Part shown: positions 8,039 through 15,023 of the stretch, in pieces
Position numbering within the stretch: position 1 is the first letter of the stretch
Layout: every line of letters starts with the position of its first letter
Source: SIG452 sp045638525
GTDB lineage: Bacteria > Bacillota > Clostridia > UMGS1840
Assembly: GCA_045638525.1 (NCBI GenBank)
Contig: JAZUBQ010000001.1
Location: 62,001-126,000, forward strand
Direction: 5' to 3'
DNA length: 64,000 bases
Translations under genes and position numbers: made by a program
Notes under the pieces: generated by a model
Seen by the model: only the letters and a program-made list of their open reading frames with translations
Database searches by the model: none
Told to the model about the DNA's origin: nothing

Positions 8039-10519
8039 CTATTGCACCGGTGTTGCCTCAATCACAGGAGAAATGTTTTCTAAATTATCAAACACCAGAA
8101 CCTTTGCCGTGGTGTAATCTTGATTCGGAATAAAATAGTAAGTTTCCTGCCCTTCCAATTTCGTCACAGGCTCAAAATAGGACAACACGTCCCCATGATA
8201 ACAAGCCAAAATAATTTCACTTCCAGCAGGGATATTTTTAGTTGTCACCTGAATAGTTTTCTGGTTGTTTACTATGGATGTTTGAGCAGTAACAACCAGC
8301 GGTACATAATTATAATGGATGGTTGCATTGGTCAACGGTTTATTGGAGTTCCCAATAGAAATCTTCTGCCATTCTGCTTCACTTCCGGTATAATATACAT
8401 CAGTTAAACTGTCACAACTCCAAAATGTACCAGAATCAATGGTCGTTACTCCCTTCGAAATCACTACACTCACTAAGCTGTCGCAATCAGAAAACACATA
8501 CCTTCCAATGGTTGAAACACTGTCACCCATACTTACCATCGTTAAATGGTCGCAAGCACAAAACGCATAATCGCCTATAGTTGTTACACTATCCCCTATG
8601 GTTACATTTGTTAAACGGTCGCAATTATAAAACGCATAGCTACCTATGCTCACCACACTAGTCGGAATAGTATAACTTGTATTCAGATTACCAATTGCAT
8701 ATTGGATTAAAGTAGTTTGATTTTTATCAAATAAATTTCCATCTACGGAACTGTAATTGAAGTTACCTTCCGTTACAATGATATCAGTTAAACTACCACA
8801 ATCACGAAATGCACCATTTCCTATTGATGTTACACCGGTTCCTATAACAACGCTTGCAATACCATTACAATCGTAAAATGCATACGCTCCGATGATTGTG
8901 ACACTATTTGGAATGATTACATCAGTTAAGCTATCACAATTATGAAATGCATAATTTCCAATCTCTGCAACACTTTCTCCCAGCATTACATCAGTTAAAC
9001 CACCACAAGAAGAAAACGCATGTGTTCCTATTGTTGTGACACTATCCCCTATGATTACATTCGTTAAACGGTCGCAATTATAAAACGCATAGTCTCCAAT
9101 CGTTGCAACGCTGTTTGCTATGGTTACATTCGTTAAATGATAGCAATCAGAAAATGCATATGTTCCAATTGCTGCAACACTATTAGTTGCACCGGTCACA
9201 CTGTTTCCTATGGTTACACTTGTCAAACGGTCGCAATCATAAAACGCATAGTCTCCAATCTCTGCAACGCTGTTCGGAATGGTAACATCAGTTAAAGCAT
9301 TACAATTTGAAAATGCATAGTCACCTATGGTAGCAACACTGTCTCCTATGGTTATACTCAAAACGCTGTTACAATAATAAAATGCGTAATCGCCTATGGT
9401 TGTGACACTATTTCCTATGATTATACTTTTTGCACCATCGCAATAATAAAACGCATAATTACCTATAGTTGTAACGCTGTCTGAAACGACGATACTCGTT
9501 AAGCCGTCACAATAATAAAACGCATAATCGCCAATGGTTTTGACACCGGTTCCTATAACAACGCTTGCAATACCATCACAATCGTAAAATGCATTCTTTC
9601 CGATGGTTGTGACACTATTTGGAATGATTACATCAGTTAAGCTATCACAATTACGAAATGCGTAGTCGCCTATGGTTGTTACACTTTCCCCTATGGTAAA
9701 ACTTGCAATACCATTACAATCGTAAAATGCATACTTTCCAATGGTTGTGACACTATTTGGAATGCTTACATCAGTTAAGCTATCACAATCACGAAACGCA
9801 TGATCACCTATGGTTATTACACCACTTTCCATAGTCACATTCATCAAGCTTTCACAACACTCAAATGCAGAAGTATCGATGGTTATTACGTTGGCTGGAA
9901 TAATTACGTCAGTTAAGCGCTTGCAATCCTGAAACGCACACTTTCCAATCGTTGTGACACTTTTTGGAATAGAATAGCGTGTATCAATCTTCCCACTTGC
10001 ATATTGAATTAAAGTGGTTTGATTTTTGTTAAATAAAGTTCCGTTCACAGAACTAAAAATCGCATTGCCTTCGGTCACAATAATATCAGTTAAGCTGTCG
10101 CAATCACCAAATGCAGAAGCGCCTATCGTTGTTACAGCATCCGGAATGGTGATATCAGTTAAGCTGTCGCAATCACCAAATGCAGAAGCGCCTATGGTAG
10201 TAACACTGTTCCCTATCATTACACTTGTTAAGTTGTTGCAATCATCGAACGCATGCTTTCCGATGCTGAGAACCCCATCTTCAATAACTAAAGTCTTCAC
10301 TGTTTCTCGAACATCATACCAAGGCGTTTTCGAGGAAGCAGTATAATTCGTCATTCCATTACTTCCTCTGATGGTCAAAACACCATTATCGTCTAATTTC
10401 CAAAACACTCTACTACCGCAACTTCCGCTGGTTGCTGCAGTGGCAGTCATAGGTGCAATCACCGAGAAACTTGTCAACAAACAAAACATTAAAACAAAAG
10501 ATAACAGCTTATGTTTCAT
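8039..10519 (-). CDS. BspA-like leucine-rich-repeat secreted protein
   Basis: 826 aa from the ATG at 10517-10519, chosen because GGGAGG lies 7 bases upstream; an in-frame start five codons earlier has no ribosome site. Signal peptide residues 1-30 (MKHKLLSFVLMFCLL, cleavage near ATAAT). Residues about 70-720 are over twenty-five LRR_5 repeats of about 23 aa with the pattern SVTTIGDYAFYNCDSLTDVTI. The last 80 residues form a beta-rich module (AGSEIILACYHGDVL ... AKVLVFDNLENISPV) that recurs at the end of the partial protein at 62229. No SLH, sortase or dockerin signal is visible, so surface attachment is unclear. BspA-like proteins bind host or microbial surfaces; the ligand here is unknown. 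It has its own promoter and no operon partners. Confidence 0.85.
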   Translation of the reverse strand: MKHKLLSFVLMFCLLTSFSVIAPMTATAATSGSCGSRVFWKLDDNGVLTIRGSNGMTNYTASSKTPWYDVRETVKTLVIEDGVLSIGKHAFDDCNNLTSVMIGNSVTTIGASAFGDCDSLTDITIPDAVTTIGASAFGDCDSLTDIIVTEGNAIFSSVNGTLFNKNQTTLIQYASGKIDTRYSIPKSVTTIGKCAFQDCKRLTDVIIPANVITIDTSAFECCESLMNVTMESGVITIGDHAFRDCDSLTDVSIPNSVTTIGKYAFYDCNGIASFTIGESVTTIGDYAFRNCDSLTDVIIPNSVTTIGKNAFYDCDGIASVVIGTGVKTIGDYAFYYCDGLTSIVVSDSVTTIGNYAFYYCDGAKSIIIGNSVTTIGDYAFYYCNSVLSITIGDSVATIGDYAFSNCNALTDVTIPNSVAEIGDYAFYDCDRLTSVTIGNSVTGATNSVAAIGTYAFSDCYHLTNVTIANSVATIGDYAFYNCDRLTNVIIGDSVTTIGTHAFSSCGGLTDVMLGESVAEIGNYAFHNCDSLTDVIIPNSVTIIGAYAFYDCNGIASVVIGTGVTSIGNGAFRDCGSLTDIIVTEGNFNYSSVDGNLFDKNQTTLIQYAIGNLNTSYTIPTSVVSIGSYAFYNCDRLTNVTIGDSVTTIGDYAFCACDHLTMVSMGDSVSTIGRYVFSDCDSLVSVVISKGVTTIDSGTFWSCDSLTDVYYTGSEAEWQKISIGNSNKPLTNATIHYNYVPLVVTAQTSIVNNQKTIQVTTKNIPAGSEIILACYHGDVLSYFEPVTKLEGQETYYFIPNQDYTTAKVLVFDNLENISPVIEATPVQ
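8390..10250. repeat. Tandem coding repeats of about 69 bp in the LRR gene
   Basis: The LRR region consists of 69-bp DNA repeats, some almost identical. Two adjacent units at about 10082-10128 and 10151-10197 match over nearly their whole length, and a unit at about 8907-8950 recurs at about 9610-9655. This points to recent duplication and to scope for length change by recombination. Confidence 0.75.
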
Positions 10520-10558
10520 ACAACAGCCTCCCAAAAAATAAAATATAAATTTGAGTCA

Positions 10559-10587
10559 ATTATACCACACCAATTGGAAAATGTCCA
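10559..10587 (-). promoter_or_regulatory. Promoter of the BspA-like gene
   Basis: Minus strand TGGACA (10582-10587), 17 bases, TATAAT (10559-10564), about 40 bases before the ATG. Confidence 0.7.
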
Positions 10588-10605
10588 CGTTTTTTCAAAA
10601 AAAGA

Positions 10606-10634
10606 TTGTAATTTTCCGGTGTTTACGATATACT
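10606..10634 (+). promoter_or_regulatory. Promoter of cinA
   Basis: TTGTAA (10606-10611), 17 bases, TATACT (10629-10634). Divergent from the LRR gene promoter 20 bases away. Confidence 0.55.
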
Positions 10635-10672
10635 ATAGGTAGTAATTATGCAAAATTTCGGGAGGAATTTTT

Positions 10673-11926
10673 ATGAAGTGTGCAATCATTGCCATCGGAG
10701 CCGAAGTGGTTTCCGGGGATATTTTAAACACCAACGGTGTCACCATTGCCAACTTTTTAAAGCCATACGGCGTCAAAACCGTAATGCAAATGTCGGTGGA
10801 CGACTGTAAAAAAGATATTGTACAAGCCATCAAACGTGGCTTAAAAAAGGCAGATTTGGTGATTACCACCGGCGGACTTGGTCCCACTTACGACGACATT
10901 ACAAAAAAAGCAGTGGCAAAAGCTTTGGATCGGGAGTTGGTTCGGGATGAATATTCGGTAGAAATGCTGAATCTGTATTTTCGTCGTTCGGGAAGAGATA
11001 TGCCCCTCTCCAACTTAAGCCAATGCGATTTCCCAAAGGGTTCTCAGATTATTCAGAATCCCAACGGCACTGCCCCCGCAAGCATCACCGGCACAAAGGA
11101 AGGAACGGTGATTATGCTCCCCGGTCCTCCCATCGAGGTAAAAGCACTGCTTCATACCGAAGAAATGCTGTCCTATTTTGAATCCTTAAAACAGGGAGAA
11201 ATTTTAGAAACCACCTTAAAATTTTTCGGCATCGGGGAATCCCGTCTGGAAGAAGTCGTAAAAGACTATATGAAAAAAGAAAAAAATCTCATTCTTGCAC
11301 CCTATGCAAAAACGGGAGAAGTTCAGCTGAAAATCACCGCAATGGGAAAAACCAAAGAAGAGACAATCACTTTAACAAAAAATTTAAAAGAAAAATTGTA
11401 TGAACTGGTGGGCGAATATATCTATGCCGAAGGTGATTGCAAATTAGAAGAAGTGCTGCTGGATTCGCTCAAACAAAAAAATCAAACTCTGGCAACTGCA
11501 GAATCCTGCACAGGAGGAATGATTGGACAGATGATTACCGCCATTCCAGGCTCCTCTGAACATTATCTGGGTGGTGCCGTCACCTATTCCAATGAATTAA
11601 AGCAAAAAATCTGTCACGTCAGCGAAGAAACTCTTTCGGAATACGGTGCCGTTTCCAAAGGAACTGCCTGCGAAATGGCAGAGGGAATCCGAACCTTCAC
11701 AGGAGCCGACATCGGAATTTCCGTTACAGGAATTGCAGGTCCCGGCGGCGGAACCGAAGATAAACCGGTGGGACTGGTGTATATCGGCGTTTCCACCAAA
11801 GAAAAAACCGATGCCTTTCGTTTCAACTTTGTGGGCAATCGGGAAAAAATCCGTCAATTAAGTGCAAAAAATGCACTCTATCTGGCACTTACCGCCTCAA
11901 AATCCCTATGCGAAAACAAAAAATAG
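10673..11926 (+). CDS. cinA: CinA-like protein (competence/damage-inducible; NMN amidohydrolase)
   Basis: 417 aa, two domains. The N-terminal molybdopterin-binding-like domain carries AIIAIGAEVVSGDILNTNG and VITTGGLGPTYDDITKKA and is linked to ADP-ribose pyrophosphatase activity in characterised homologues. The C-terminal domain (about 255-417) carries the deamidase signature TLATAESCTGGMIGQ and ISVTGIAGPGGGTEDKPVG, matching PncC/CinA nicotinamide-nucleotide amidohydrolases that recycle NMN to NaMN. A GGGAGG ribosome site precedes the ATG. The stop codon overlaps the SOS box of recA, and no terminator separates the two genes; cinA-recA is a widely conserved pair in Firmicutes. Confidence 0.92.
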   Translation: MKCAIIAIGAEVVSGDILNTNGVTIANFLKPYGVKTVMQMSVDDCKKDIVQAIKRGLKKADLVITTGGLGPTYDDITKKAVAKALDRELVRDEYSVEMLNLYFRRSGRDMPLSNLSQCDFPKGSQIIQNPNGTAPASITGTKEGTVIMLPGPPIEVKALLHTEEMLSYFESLKQGEILETTLKFFGIGESRLEEVVKDYMKKEKNLILAPYAKTGEVQLKITAMGKTKEETITLTKNLKEKLYELVGEYIYAEGDCKLEEVLLDSLKQKNQTLATAESCTGGMIGQMITAIPGSSEHYLGGAVTYSNELKQKICHVSEETLSEYGAVSKGTACEMAEGIRTFTGADIGISVTGIAGPGGGTEDKPVGLVYIGVSTKEKTDAFRFNFVGNREKIRQLSAKNALYLALTASKSLCENKK

Positions 11927-11937
11927 AACATTTGTTC
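11926..11937. promoter_or_regulatory. LexA (SOS/Cheo) box upstream of recA
   Basis: GAAC-ATTT-GTTC, a perfect palindrome fitting the Gram-positive SOS operator GAAC-N4-GTTC. It starts on the last base of the cinA stop codon and ends 19 bases before the recA -35. Predicts LexA repression and damage induction of recA. Confidence 0.75.
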
Positions 11938-11956
11938 GTTTTTTGACTAAAATCTA

Positions 11957-11984
11957 TTGACATTTTTCGATTTTTTGTTATAAT
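11957..11984 (+). promoter_or_regulatory. Promoter of recA
   Basis: TTGACA (11957-11962), 16 bases, TATAAT (11979-11984); near-consensus. Confidence 0.8.
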
Positions 11985-12032
11985 GAGAGTATCAAGATAG
12001 GAAATCCTTAGGTGAGAAAGGAATGAAAAAGA

Positions 12033-13040
12033 ATGGATATGGATATGGAAAAACGAAAAGAAGACCGCCAGAAAGCCTTAGCGGCTGCTATGGCACAATT
12101 AGATAAACAATTTGGGAAAGGAACCGTAATGCGTCTGGGCGAAAATTTGTCGATGGATGTGGATGTTATCCCCACCGGCATTATGACCTTAGACCGTGCC
12201 ACCGGCGTAGGCGGTGTTCCCAGAGGTCGTGTGATTGAAATTTATGGCCCGGAAAGTTCGGGGAAAACCACCGTTGCTCTGACCATTATTGCAGAAGCTC
12301 AGAAAAACGGCGGCGAAGCGGCATTTATTGATGCGGAACACGCATTGGATCCCATCTATGCAAAACGGTTGGGAGTGGATATTGATTCTCTGCTCATTTC
12401 TCAGCCGGATACCGGAGAACAAGCTTTGGAAATCTGTGAAGCTCTGGTTCGAAGCAATGCATTGGATGTTATTGTCATTGACTCGGTTGCGGCATTGGTG
12501 CCCCGTCAGGAAATCGAAGGGGATATGGGAGATTCTCATGTTGGACTTCAGGCAAGACTGATGTCTCAGGCACTTCGTAAATTAACCAGTGTCATCAATA
12601 AAACCAAAACCACCACCATTTTCATCAATCAGCTTCGTGAGAAAGTGGGCGTAATGTTTGGAAATCCCGAAACCACCACCGGCGGACGGGCTTTAAAATT
12701 CTATTCTTCCATGCGTTTGGATGTTCGTCGTGCCGAAGCTTTGAAAAACGGTACCGATATTATCGGTAATAAAGTCAAAGTAAAAGTCGTGAAAAACAAA
12801 GTTGCACCGCCTTTTAAAGATGCAGAATTTGACATTCTTTACGGAGAAGGTATCTCCAAAAACGGTATGCTGCTTGACTTAGGCGTGGAAGCCGGCATTG
12901 TGGAAAAAAGCGGTGCCTGGTATAATTATGGCGAAATGCGTCTGGGTCAGGGCAGAGAAAACGCCCGTATGTACTTAAACGATAATCCGGAACTTGCAAA
13001 AGAAATCGAAGAAAAAATCCGAGACAGTTGGGATGATTAA
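12033..13040 (+). CDS. recA: Recombinase RecA
   Basis: 335 aa, slightly short because the acidic C-terminal tail is reduced to SWDD. It forms the ATP-dependent filament on single-stranded DNA for strand exchange and triggers LexA self-cleavage. The Walker A loop GPESSGKTT (about residues 72-80), VIVIDSVAALVP (Walker B), loop L2 region and TTTIFINQLREKVGVMFGNPETTTGGRALKF are all present, with no intein. The start could also be the ATG two codons later. A GAAAGGA site lies about 10 bases upstream. Regulated by the SOS box at 11926. Confidence 0.98.
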   Translation: MDMDMEKRKEDRQKALAAAMAQLDKQFGKGTVMRLGENLSMDVDVIPTGIMTLDRATGVGGVPRGRVIEIYGPESSGKTTVALTIIAEAQKNGGEAAFIDAEHALDPIYAKRLGVDIDSLLISQPDTGEQALEICEALVRSNALDVIVIDSVAALVPRQEIEGDMGDSHVGLQARLMSQALRKLTSVINKTKTTTIFINQLREKVGVMFGNPETTTGGRALKFYSSMRLDVRRAEALKNGTDIIGNKVKVKVVKNKVAPPFKDAEFDILYGEGISKNGMLLDLGVEAGIVEKSGAWYNYGEMRLGQGRENARMYLNDNPELAKEIEEKIRDSWDD

Positions 13041-13106
13041 ATAGTTCCAACTGACAAATAAGATAATACCGAAATTATTGTTTTACCAAAAATAATATTT
13101 TTTGTG

Positions 13107-13135
13107 TTGATTTTTGACGGCGAATATGATATAAT
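13107..13135 (+). promoter_or_regulatory. Possible upstream promoter of the cobalamin operon
   Basis: TTGATT (13107-13112), 17 bases, TATAAT (13130-13135), about 105 bases before the riboswitch. Between this and the riboswitch (13136-13239) I see no gene or named RNA. Confidence 0.5.
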
Positions 13136-13208
13136 GAAATTGTATTATCATATTTTTGATGTGAATGGTTGCCTCTTGTGTTTGCGGGTGCCGAATTTCA
13201 AAAAAATA

Positions 13209-13217
13209 TGCTATAAT
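13209..13217 (+). promoter_or_regulatory. Extended -10 promoter of the cobalamin operon
   Basis: TGCTATAAT, an extended -10 element with only a poor -35. Transcription would start near 13224, just before the riboswitch P1 stem. Confidence 0.55.
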
Positions 13218-13239
13218 AAAAAAGAATTTCATATCTTCA

Positions 13240-13457
13240 CACAAAGTGTTGGCTGTGCCTTAAAAGGCTCTTGAAGCAAGGTATAGCCAATGTAAAGGGA
13301 ATGGGGTGTGAATCCCCTGCGGTTAACTGTCGGTGTATGTGTCGAAGTTTTTATGTTCGTCGGTGAAAGCCGGTCATTGGGAAACTGAGAAGGCAGAGCA
13401 TAAAAATGCAAGGTTTGCTAACCTTATATGGCATAAGTCACAAGACCTGCTTTGGTG
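13240..13457 (+). promoter_or_regulatory. Cobalamin (B12) riboswitch
   Basis: The conserved parts occur in order: P1 CACAAAG (13240) pairing with CTTTGGTG at 13450-13457; P2 TTGGCT/AGCCAA arms; core AAAGGGAATGGGGTGTGAA then TCCCCTGCGGTTAACTGTC; GCCGGTCATTGGG with CTGAGAAGGC (the GCCACUGG-like box); and AAGTCACAAGACCTGC closing the core. Position directly ahead of a corrinoid adenosyltransferase and ECF transporter agrees with B12 sensing. Two terminator-like hairpins follow, so control is probably by transcription termination when cobalamin is bound. Confidence 0.93.
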
Positions 13458-13491
13458 TTATCTTAATCGAAAGGCTTAAGATAATGTTTTT
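13458..13491 (+). terminator. Terminator-like hairpin at the end of the B12 riboswitch
   Basis: 9-bp stem TTATCTTAA/TTAAGATAA, 9-base loop, then TGTTTTT. It begins at the base after P1, where an expression platform is expected. A further hairpin with TGAGTATT/AATACTCA arms follows at 13491-13521. Confidence 0.6.
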
Positions 13492-13548
13492 GAGTATTAT
13501 CATCGGATATTAAAATACTCAAATTGTGAAAATCACAGAAAAACTCAG

Positions 13549-13595
13549 CTGTGGTAATTTTTCAAGAAGGAAAATTACCGCAGTTTTTTATTTTT
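13549..13595 (+). terminator. Strong terminator in the cobO leader
   Basis: Stem CTGTGGTAATTTT/AAAATTACCGCAG followed by TTTTTTATTTTT, 25 bases before the cobO ribosome site. It is the best candidate for the riboswitch-controlled terminator, although it lies about 90 bases beyond the aptamer. Confidence 0.8.
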
Positions 13596-13621
13596 GGTAA
13601 CATCATAAGGAGATTCACGTT

Positions 13622-14134
13622 ATGATACAGACTTATTTTGGAAACGGAAAAGGAAAAACCTCTGCCGCTGTGGGTTCGGCAATCCGCTGTGCCGGCACCG
13701 GTAATCAAGTGCTGTTTGTGGAGTTTTTAAAAAACAACGATTCCGCAGAATTTAATATTTTTAAAAAAATCGACAACATTGACATTTTATATTCCGATAC
13801 ACCATATCATTTGTATGATAATTTTAAAAAAGAACAAACCGAACTCTTTACCAAAGCATACAATAAGCTTCTGTTTTCGGATGCAATGAAAAGCATCAGT
13901 ACCTACCAGATGATAATTTTAGATGAAATTTTAGATGCCGTTGTGTTTGGATATATCAAAGAAGATGCCCTTCTGGATTTACTTTCCAAACTGAAAGACC
14001 GAATGGAAATTATCCTGACAGGACATCAGCTGCCCGAAAAAATAGAAGCGATATCTGATTACATCTCCGAAGTAAAAGCCATCAGACATCCCTACCAAAA
14101 GGGAATTTCATCACGAAAAGGAATTGAATTTTAA
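13622..14134 (+). CDS. cobO: Corrinoid (cob(I)yrinate a,c-diamide) adenosyltransferase
   Basis: 170 aa, CobA/CobO/BtuR family. It moves the adenosyl group of ATP to Co(I) corrinoids, giving adenosylcobalamin; in a salvage context it activates imported cobalamin. The P-loop GNGKGKTSAA is at residues 7-16, the Walker B-like ILDEILDAV near 98-106, and the C-terminal EVKAIRHPYQKGISSRKGIEF-type tail matches the family closely. AAGGAG precedes the ATG. First gene of a three-gene run controlled by the B12 riboswitch; the transporter genes follow with essentially no gap. Confidence 0.92.
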   Translation: MIQTYFGNGKGKTSAAVGSAIRCAGTGNQVLFVEFLKNNDSAEFNIFKKIDNIDILYSDTPYHLYDNFKKEQTELFTKAYNKLLFSDAMKSISTYQMIILDEILDAVVFGYIKEDALLDLLSKLKDRMEIILTGHQLPEKIEAISDYISEVKAIRHPYQKGISSRKGIEF

Positions 14135-14135
14135 T

Positions 14136-15023
14136 ATGAATGAATTTAAAACCTATCATCCGATTGTGAATTTTACCTATTTTGTGCTGGTTATCGGTTT
14201 TTCCTGCTTTTTTATGCATCCACTCTGCCTTTTGATTTCTCTGACAGCCGCTTTCACCTACTCTGTCATCCTAAAGGGTCCTGTGCAAGTGAAGAAAAAT
14301 TTACTTTATATGCTTCCTATGTTTGTCATTATGGCACTGATGAATCCTGCTTTCAATCATCAGGGTATTACGATTCTCACCTATCTGCCCAGCGGAAATC
14401 CCCTGACGTTAGAATCCATTCTATACGGACTTTGCACTGCGGTGATGATTGTGGAAGTCATCTGCCACTTTTACTGCTACAATGAAGTAATGACCAGCGA
14501 TAAGTTTATTTATCTGTTTGGAAAAATCATACCGTCGCTATCTTTAATCCTTTCCATGACCCTACGATTTGTTCCCAAATTCACCAATCAGCTGAAAATC
14601 GTTGTCAACGCCCAAAAATGTATGGGACGCGACATCTCGGAAGGAAGCCTCATAAAACGTGCAAAATGCGGACTGAATATTCTCTCAATTCTTACTACCT
14701 GGTCACTGGAAAATGCCATTGAAACAGCTGACAGTATGAAAGCCAGAGGGTATGGACTTCCGGGGCGAAGTGCCTTTTCTATCTTTACCTTTGATAAACG
14801 GGACAAAAAAGCTCTTAGCGGAATTTTATTAACAGGTGCATACATCTTGTTTGGAACTCTGATGGGAGAACTGCAATTTCAGTTTTTTCCAACCATCCAA
14901 ATGACAGATGTTTCTGCATTTGGAATCAGTGTACTGGTTGCATATTTTTTGCTGTGTATGACTCCTGTCATCATTGAAATCAAGGAGGTGAGAAAATGGA
15001 AAATTTTGCAGTCGAACATGTAA
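14136..15023 (+). CDS. ecfT: ECF transporter transmembrane subunit EcfT
   Basis: 295 aa integral membrane protein with about six hydrophobic segments. It couples the ATPases to the substrate-binding S-component. The coupling-helix motif ADSMKARGYG (around residue 200) is the EcfT signature that contacts the ATPases. I place the start at the ATG of 14136, one base after the cobO stop codon; a TTG at 14124 (four codons earlier) lies closer to the AAAAGG site and is an alternative. It overlaps the next gene by 28 bases. Placement behind the B12 riboswitch and cobO marks it as part of a dedicated cobalamin importer. Confidence 0.88.
   Translation: MNEFKTYHPIVNFTYFVLVIGFSCFFMHPLCLLISLTAAFTYSVILKGPVQVKKNLLYMLPMFVIMALMNPAFNHQGITILTYLPSGNPLTLESILYGLCTAVMIVEVICHFYCYNEVMTSDKFIYLFGKIIPSLSLILSMTLRFVPKFTNQLKIVVNAQKCMGRDISEGSLIKRAKCGLNILSILTTWSLENAIETADSMKARGYGLPGRSAFSIFTFDKRDKKALSGILLTGAYILFGTLMGELQFQFFPTIQMTDVSAFGISVLVAYFLLCMTPVIIEIKEVRKWKILQSNM

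Noticed and set aside
8390..10250. Regularly spaced repeats that could suggest a CRISPR array
   Set aside because: The 69-bp repeats are in-frame coding LRR units with no unique spacers; no cas genes are in the window.
13229..13411. 60-residue minus-strand reading frame
   Set aside because: Antisense to the cobalamin riboswitch; apparent coding is by chance.
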